Below are positions 59,731 to 64,000 of a stretch of 64,000 nt of DNA, piece after piece (position 1 is the stretch's first letter; every line of letters begins with the position of its first letter). The DNA comes from JAJUFS01 sp036381175 (lineage in GTDB: Bacteria > Pseudomonadota > Gammaproteobacteria > Natronospirales > JAJUFS01). The translations under genes and the position numbers were made by a program. Where the stretch lies: positions 124,001-188,000 of the forward strand of contig DASVDI010000006.1 in NCBI GenBank assembly GCA_036381175.1, in the 5' to 3' direction. The notes beneath the pieces were generated by a model. It worked only from the letters and a program-made list of their open reading frames with translations, was not told where the DNA came from and made no database searches.

Positions 59731-61209
59731 TCACGAAATCGCCTTGCCCGGCTTCGCCTCTGTGAAATCTTCCGAATCGTGCCGCCGCGTCAGACGGTAC
59801 GTGCCTTCATGCACCACGCGATGCAGTTCGATATCCACGACCGTGGTCTGGTGCGGTACGACCAGCGATCGCAGAAATTCCCGCGACACCGGCAGCCTGC
59901 CGGCCAGGTAATGCACGAAACCGTCGGCGGGATACGGCTGGATGCAAAGGCCAAGACCTTCCGCCGCGGGCAGCGCGCCACGCAGCACCTCGCCCTCGTG
60001 GACAAGCGGATCGTCGCCGAGCATGCGCGCCGCATTGAGATAGTAAGTGAGCGTTGCGGGATCGCGGCGGTTCTGTTGCCGGTCAACGAAAAAGCCCGGC
60101 GGCAGCCGGTCCGGATCATCGCCATCCGCACTCAGCAGCAACTCGAAATCCTTGACCGCATAGCCTTCCTGGTCGCGCACGCGAAAAATGACCTGGCTGC
60201 ACGGGTCCTTGATGCGCTTGCGATCGAACGGCCCCGGCAGGTTTCGCACGTCGACGCGCTGCCTCGCGAGCACGACGGCGCTGGTGTTCTCGAACACGTC
60301 ACGCAGCGTGCGGTAATCACGCGCGGTCTTCACGTGCAGGCAATCGAGCAAGGCCATGACGGTCGGATGTTCGTCGTCACGATTGCGAATGCTGCGCAGG
60401 ATGCCGCAGTCATCACCCGAGTGCGCCATGCCGGGCAGGATCGCCAGTGGTACATCTTTCAGAACACTTTCGTTCGCGACAGCGAGCGACAACTCTTTCG
60501 GCTTGCGCGCGGGCGGTGCTGCCTGGCGCAGCGTGACGTGCCGAAAATTCAGGTTTGCGCAGGCAACGCGCACGACGCCATCGGAATCAAGCTCACCCGT
60601 GTAGGAATTGAGATGATCGTAAAGACTGTGATCGATGCTCGCGCCGGTAAGCACGAAACTGAAAATGCCCTGCTTCACAAGACGCGGCGCAGTTTTCATC
60701 CATTCGATATTCAGCGCAAGACTTTCGGGACTGCCGAGTTCGAGCCAGTCGAGCACGCCAAGGCCGGGCTCGACGCCGTTGAACCAGGTCTTCAGGCGCG
60801 CGAGCCGCGAGCGCCCGAGTTGCGCAAGCGGTGAGCCGAAGTTCGCGGGCGCGAGCATGACGAGATGACTGATCGGCGCGCGCTTGCGCCTGTTGACGTA
60901 AAAACGCTGCAGCCAGTCGCGCACGACAGGACCGCCGGTGGAATGCGTGACGATGGCAACGGGACGCTGGCCGAGCGCGTCGCCAAGCTCACGCCGCAAT
61001 GCCGCTTCGAAGGCGCGTGAAATATCCTCGAGCTGCACTTCGTTGTGAAAGCTGATGTATTTCGACAGCCACAGGTTGCGCACATCCAGCGCAAGTTCGG
61101 GATTGCGCTTCGCCTCGCGCCGAAGACGTGCCGGCAATTCGCCGTAGGTTTCCGTGTTGCGCACACTCCAGCCGTGCACGAGCACAACGATCATCCCCTC
61201 ACCGCTCAT
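59731..61209 (-). CDS. Alpha/beta-hydrolase, lipase/PGAP1-like
   Basis: A 492-residue protein without a signal peptide. The hydrolase domain (about 1-240) starts MIVVLVHGWSVRNTETYGEL with the oxyanion motif HGW, and has the nucleophile elbow VTHSTGGPVVRDWLQRF and LAPANFGSPLAQLGRSR, like bacterial triacylglycerol lipases and PGAP1 esterases. The C-terminal half (about 290-490) is unknown and beta-rich. The ATG at 61209 overlaps the stop of the membrane-protein gene upstream as ATGA and has GGGGAAG before it, which fixes the start. Confidence 0.83.
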   Translation of the reverse strand: MSGEGMIVVLVHGWSVRNTETYGELPARLRREAKRNPELALDVRNLWLSKYISFHNEVQLEDISRAFEAALRRELGDALGQRPVAIVTHSTGGPVVRDWLQRFYVNRRKRAPISHLVMLAPANFGSPLAQLGRSRLARLKTWFNGVEPGLGVLDWLELGSPESLALNIEWMKTAPRLVKQGIFSFVLTGASIDHSLYDHLNSYTGELDSDGVVRVACANLNFRHVTLRQAAPPARKPKELSLAVANESVLKDVPLAILPGMAHSGDDCGILRSIRNRDDEHPTVMALLDCLHVKTARDYRTLRDVFENTSAVVLARQRVDVRNLPGPFDRKRIKDPCSQVIFRVRDQEGYAVKDFELLLSADGDDPDRLPPGFFVDRQQNRRDPATLTYYLNAARMLGDDPLVHEGEVLRGALPAAEGLGLCIQPYPADGFVHYLAGRLPVSREFLRSLVVPHQTTVVDIELHRVVHEGTYRLTRRHDSEDFTEAKPGKAIS

Positions 61210-62240
61210 GATGCTTCCCCTTCTTTTTCTGCATCCATGCGCAAGCGCCATTCACCGTCCGTCGCGCGGCACATTGCATACTCGAAAGGCGCAGACATGG
61301 CGGGCAAGGTGAAGCGCAGATCCGTGAACCAGACGCAGACGTTGCGCGCATCGCCACGAATTCCGGTGACATACGGCAACAACGCAAACTCACGGAAACC
61401 TTCGAACGCTGGCGCATGCCACGCCGCCGTCGCGAGCGCGCGCAATTCCTTGTCTTGCGGCCAGCGTGGATAGACTTTCCAGTTCAACGCATCCGCAGGT
61501 TGATACGCGGAACGCAGGCGCATGATGGAATTATCGTTTTCGTCTGCGGGTGCGCGCGGAACATCGTCGAGCAGGTTCACGTAGGCGCGATGATAATTTT
61601 CACCTTCGGCAATCACGAGTTTCCAGTTGAATGGCGACAGCGGTTGCGGAAACGCGATCACCGGCGCGTTGCTCGCACCGATCGATTCCGCGTACGCCGT
61701 GCCGATGCGCGTCGCTGACTGATGCGCAAAAACCTGCAACACAAGCCAGGCGCACAACACAATCCCGGATGCGGTTGCGAATGCCGGCCTCGACCGCCAC
61801 AGCGCCGCAACGAGTCCCGTCAGCAATATCAGCGTGAAGACCGGATCGATGATGAAAGTGATCGGAAACGCGAGTGGCGCATCGTAAATGGGCGTGAAAA
61901 TGCGCGTGCCGTAGGAGGTGATGAGATCACCGAGTATGTGCGCGGCCAGTGCGGCGGCCGCAAGCGTTGCCATGTCGCGCCAGCGCGGGCCGTGAACGCG
62001 CGATGCAATCCAGCCCAGCAGCGCTGCCCAGAAAGGCAACAGGACAACGGAATGCGTGACGCCGCGATGCGCGTTGAGGTAGGTGAACGTATCCGTGAAC
62101 AGCGCGATGGCGGCGTCAGTGTCCGGAAACGCCGCAAACAGCGCGCCCCATAAGGCACGCCGCCGCATTTCACGCGGATTTCCATTGCTGGTGGCCGCAC
62201 CGATGACAGCGCCGCTGATGGCGTGAGTAATCGTATCCAT
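61206..62240 (-). CDS. YdjM-like membrane-bound metal-dependent hydrolase
   Basis: A 344-residue protein. The N-terminal half has the YdjM/DUF457 pattern MDTITHAISGAVIGAA (first His), FPDTDAA, HRGVTHSVVLLPFWAALLG and AHILGDLITSYGT, with conserved His and Asp residues between about four membrane helices. The C-terminal 170 residues are soluble and probably periplasmic. Family activity is predicted, not proven. It starts two bases after the TetR stop and is coupled by ATGA to the lipase-like gene. Confidence 0.87.
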   Translation of the reverse strand: MDTITHAISGAVIGAATSNGNPREMRRRALWGALFAAFPDTDAAIALFTDTFTYLNAHRGVTHSVVLLPFWAALLGWIASRVHGPRWRDMATLAAAALAAHILGDLITSYGTRIFTPIYDAPLAFPITFIIDPVFTLILLTGLVAALWRSRPAFATASGIVLCAWLVLQVFAHQSATRIGTAYAESIGASNAPVIAFPQPLSPFNWKLVIAEGENYHRAYVNLLDDVPRAPADENDNSIMRLRSAYQPADALNWKVYPRWPQDKELRALATAAWHAPAFEGFREFALLPYVTGIRGDARNVCVWFTDLRFTLPAMSAPFEYAMCRATDGEWRLRMDAEKEGEAS

Positions 62241-62242
62241 GC

Positions 62243-62842
62243 TTATCCTTTTCGTTCCGTGAAAATATCGTCGTTGCGCGGACCGATGTTCGCGCGAACG
62301 AGGTGCGCGGCCTGCAAGCCTTTGCGCAACACCTCGCGAGCGCGCGCTTCATCCTGCAACCATGTAATAAACACGGTGATGAACAGCGTCGTCAGCGCCG
62401 TTTCTTCCAGCGCGCGCCAGGCGAACGTTGCACGCAAGCCCGCGGCTTCGCGCAGCCATTGCACGGTTTTCGAAACGCGCAGCAGTGTCGGGATCTGGAT
62501 GTGGAGATGACCGGGTTCGAGCCGAACCAGCAGCATTTCACGCACCGTGCGCCGGTGCGGTGCCAGCGTGCCGAGCCAGGCGAAGATGAGATGTTCGAGC
62601 CGTTCGGGAATGTTCATGCCACGCAGTGACACATCATCGGCGCTGATGAGCAGTGCGATATCGGCGCGATCCCAGAGCGCGTCGACCAGCGATTCCTTGT
62701 CGGCGAAATGCCGATGAATGTCAGCGAGTGAAACATCGAGTGCGGCGGCGACATCGGCGAGGCGCACCGTTTCCCAGTGCCGATGCTCCGCGCATTCCAG
62801 CGCGGCATCGAGAATTTCATCCGCGGAAACGGCGCGGTTCAC
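62243..62842 (-). CDS. TetR family transcriptional regulator
   Basis: A 199-residue regulator with an N-terminal helix-turn-helix (EILDAALECAEHRHWETVRL, VAAALDVSLADIHRHFADKE) and a COQ9/TetR-type C-terminal ligand domain with hydrophobic helices. The start is the GTG at 62842, five bases after the DUF3775 stop. It lies in a tight run DUF3775-TetR-YdjM-lipase, so it may control this operon; its ligand is unknown. Confidence 0.85.
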   Translation of the reverse strand: MNRAVSADEILDAALECAEHRHWETVRLADVAAALDVSLADIHRHFADKESLVDALWDRADIALLISADDVSLRGMNIPERLEHLIFAWLGTLAPHRRTVREMLLVRLEPGHLHIQIPTLLRVSKTVQWLREAAGLRATFAWRALEETALTTLFITVFITWLQDEARAREVLRKGLQAAHLVRANIGPRNDDIFTERKG

Positions 62843-62847
62843 AAGCG

Positions 62848-63141
62848 CTAAATGCGGCCGGCCGCTTCCAGCTGATCCAGCGCGCGACGCAGGATGCCGG
62901 CAAGATCGGGCGTGGTGGCGAGATAGCGCGCGGTCTGGTCATCAAGCTGGAATTTCGCTTCGATCACGAGCGCCTCCCAGTGCTTGGGCGAATCCTGGTC
63001 CTTGCCGAGCCACACCAGCGCCTTGAGTTCCGCCAGCGCATCTTCAGACATGTGCGCCATTTCGCCGCTGAGCTTGTCCAGATTGCCCGCTTCGGCGTGC
63101 TCGATCATCGCTTCGGTTGTTGTTCGCTTGAGCGCTTTCAT
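62848..63141 (-). CDS. DUF3775-like small protein
   Basis: A 97-residue helical protein. The segment MSEDALAELKALVWLGKDQD followed by SPKHWEALVIEA resembles the DUF3775 pattern (ELxALxWxGRxD). No signal or membrane segment. It is the first gene of the four-gene minus-strand operon. Function unknown. Confidence 0.7.
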   Translation of the reverse strand: MKALKRTTTEAMIEHAEAGNLDKLSGEMAHMSEDALAELKALVWLGKDQDSPKHWEALVIEAKFQLDDQTARYLATTPDLAGILRRALDQLEAAGRI

Positions 63142-63239
63142 GGCGCCTCCCCCCGGTTGCCAGATAAAACGTGGATGTCAGGTATAAACAAGGAATGGAC
63201 CACGAGCAAGCGACGAGTCGCGCTGCGAGTCGTGATTCG

Positions 63240-63749
63240 TCACATGCCGCTGTCCGCGCCGGGCGTAGTCGCTTTAACGTAGCCTTTCGGCCGGATCGCG
63301 ACCGAATTCTTGATGACCGTGCAGCACGCGCCATTCGCGAGATAAAAGCCGTATTCGAATTCCGGTGTTGCGCGGCCTTTCTCGGCGAGCTCCGCGGCGA
63401 TGGCTTTTTCCTGCTCGGGCGGAAACTCGAACACGAGTTCGAGATCGCTGCTCCCGCCGCGCTGGAAATCGATGGTCATCGCACGAGTCCAGACCGAATA
63501 ACCGGGAAAAACGCGCGCACACGCCATCGCGGCGACGGGATCCGCGAGGGCTGCCTGGTAGCCGCCGAACATCACGCCGCCAGGATTGCGCGAAAAGGTA
63601 TTCAACGGCAGCTTCATGCGAACAAAGCGCCAGTCATCACGAATTTCCAGCACTTTCACGCGCATGAGAAAGAACGGCGGGTACAGTTCGATCTTGCGCT
63701 TGTCGGAGACCGCGTTGATCCGCCACAGCCATCGCATAAATCGGGTCAT
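63240..63749 (-). CDS. DUF4442/PaaI-like hotdog-fold thioesterase candidate
   Basis: A 169-residue soluble protein with the DUF4442 pattern: INAVSDKRKIELYPPFFLMR, FVRMKLPLNTFSRNPGGVMF, GGYQAALADPVAAMACARVF and a basic C terminus. These are hotdog-fold proteins related to acyl-CoA thioesterases; the catalytic Asp is likely within AALADPVAA. The substrate is unknown. It ends about 100 bases before the DUF3775 gene. Confidence 0.8.
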   Translation of the reverse strand: MTRFMRWLWRINAVSDKRKIELYPPFFLMRVKVLEIRDDWRFVRMKLPLNTFSRNPGGVMFGGYQAALADPVAAMACARVFPGYSVWTRAMTIDFQRGGSSDLELVFEFPPEQEKAIAAELAEKGRATPEFEYGFYLANGACCTVIKNSVAIRPKGYVKATTPGADSGM

Positions 63750-63838
63750 GCAGACTCTCTTGTTTCACGCAGACGCAGCAGGGTACAACGATTCTGTGCG
63801 CCTCGCTAAGCTATGCTTTGGCATGAAAGGAGTCATTC

Positions 63839-64000
63839 ATGAGAACCGCTGACGACTGGTTTCGCGAATATGGCGAGAGCCATCAGAACCACACGAACAA
63901 GGCGCTGCACTGGGTATGCGTGCCAGCGATCGTGTTCAGCCTCATCGGCCTTTTGTGGTCGCTGCCACGTCCGGAATTTTTCACGAACGTTTCACCGTGG
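63839..64000 (+). CDS. DUF962/Mpo1-like membrane protein, N-terminal fragment
   Basis: The gene runs off the right edge after 54 codons. It begins MRTADDWFREYGESHQNHTN followed by KALHWVCVPAIVFSLIGLLW, the conserved start of the DUF962 (Mpo1/YGL010w) family, including the two histidines of the HxxxxN-x3-H metal pattern. Yeast Mpo1 is an Fe(II) dioxygenase that alpha-oxidises 2-hydroxy fatty acids; the bacterial role is unproven. AAAGGAG lies seven bases before the ATG. Confidence 0.85.
   Translation, partial: MRTADDWFREYGESHQNHTNKALHWVCVPAIVFSLIGLLWSLPRPEFFTNVSPW

Overview
The window is about 64 kb of GC-rich chromosome from a gammaproteobacterium. A Lysobacterales/Xanthomonadales-like lineage fits best, but that is an inference from gene content: rlmJ, purT, a CvrA-type antiporter, FadE, GspA/GspB, a Coq7-like gene, a RAYT transposase with REP repeats, a YtrA-type GntR/ABC operon and many TonB/lipoprotein-type envelope genes. 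No rRNA, tRNA, CRISPR array, prophage or integron was seen. Nearly every kilobase is coding, and both ends cut through genes (rlmJ on the left, a DUF962/Mpo1-like gene on the right).

Layout. 1-5.4 kb (minus strand): rlmJ, a PLDc_N membrane peptide, a GNAT acetyltransferase, a gdx-LOG-coiled-coil run, a barrel-like protein and a tandem pair of exported amidohydrolases, of which only one keeps its metal ligands. 5.7-13.5 kb: a CPA2 antiporter, two coupled unknown genes, purT, the cvrA antiporter and a membrane-anchored beta-lactamase-fold protein that has lost its catalytic motifs. 13.6-16.7 kb: an autoregulated-looking GntR(YtrA)/ABC operon. 17-20.5 kb: malate dehydrogenase and a GlyGly-CTERM surface protein. 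20.6-28.8 kb: the most coherent system, a MacAB-like exporter (adaptor, ATPase, two FtsX-type permeases, a DUF4440 protein) behind a textbook sigma-54 promoter, followed by a sigma-54 response regulator and an NtrY-like kinase. 29-33.7 kb: fadE, a frameshifted Coq7-like gene, a possible structured RNA and a RAYT flanked by its REP-like repeats. 33.7-44.2 kb: a GGDEF/EAL protein with a FIST sensor, a DUF4286-DUF3667 fusion, DUF4399, an MFS carrier, a membrane diguanylate cyclase, a DUF4136 lipoprotein and dinB. 44.5-57 kb: gspA-gspB, a DAK2-DegV fusion, a TonB-domain protein, an M28 peptidase, a two-receiver GGDEF protein, DUF1761, a trans-sulfuration enzyme and an S9 peptidase. 57-64 kb: hicBA, the yadG/yadH ABC pair, and an operon of DUF3775, TetR, a YdjM-like membrane protein and a lipase-like hydrolase, then a thioesterase-like gene.

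Recurrent themes are c-di-GMP signalling (three GGDEF proteins, all with an RxxD I-site), exported hydrolases, ATGA/GTGA stop-start overlaps that imply translational coupling, and catalytically degenerate paralogues (amidohydrolase, beta-lactamase fold, receiver domain). Intergenic DNA is decorated with several repeat families: a GTTGGGGT...ACCCCAAC REP linked to the RAYT, a 150-bp composite element present three times, and a GTrGGAGCG...CGCGAA family.

Start codons were re-chosen wherever a Shine-Dalgarno, signal peptide or overlap favoured an internal start; these choices are explained in each entry. All functional names rest on reading protein motifs by eye, without database searches.
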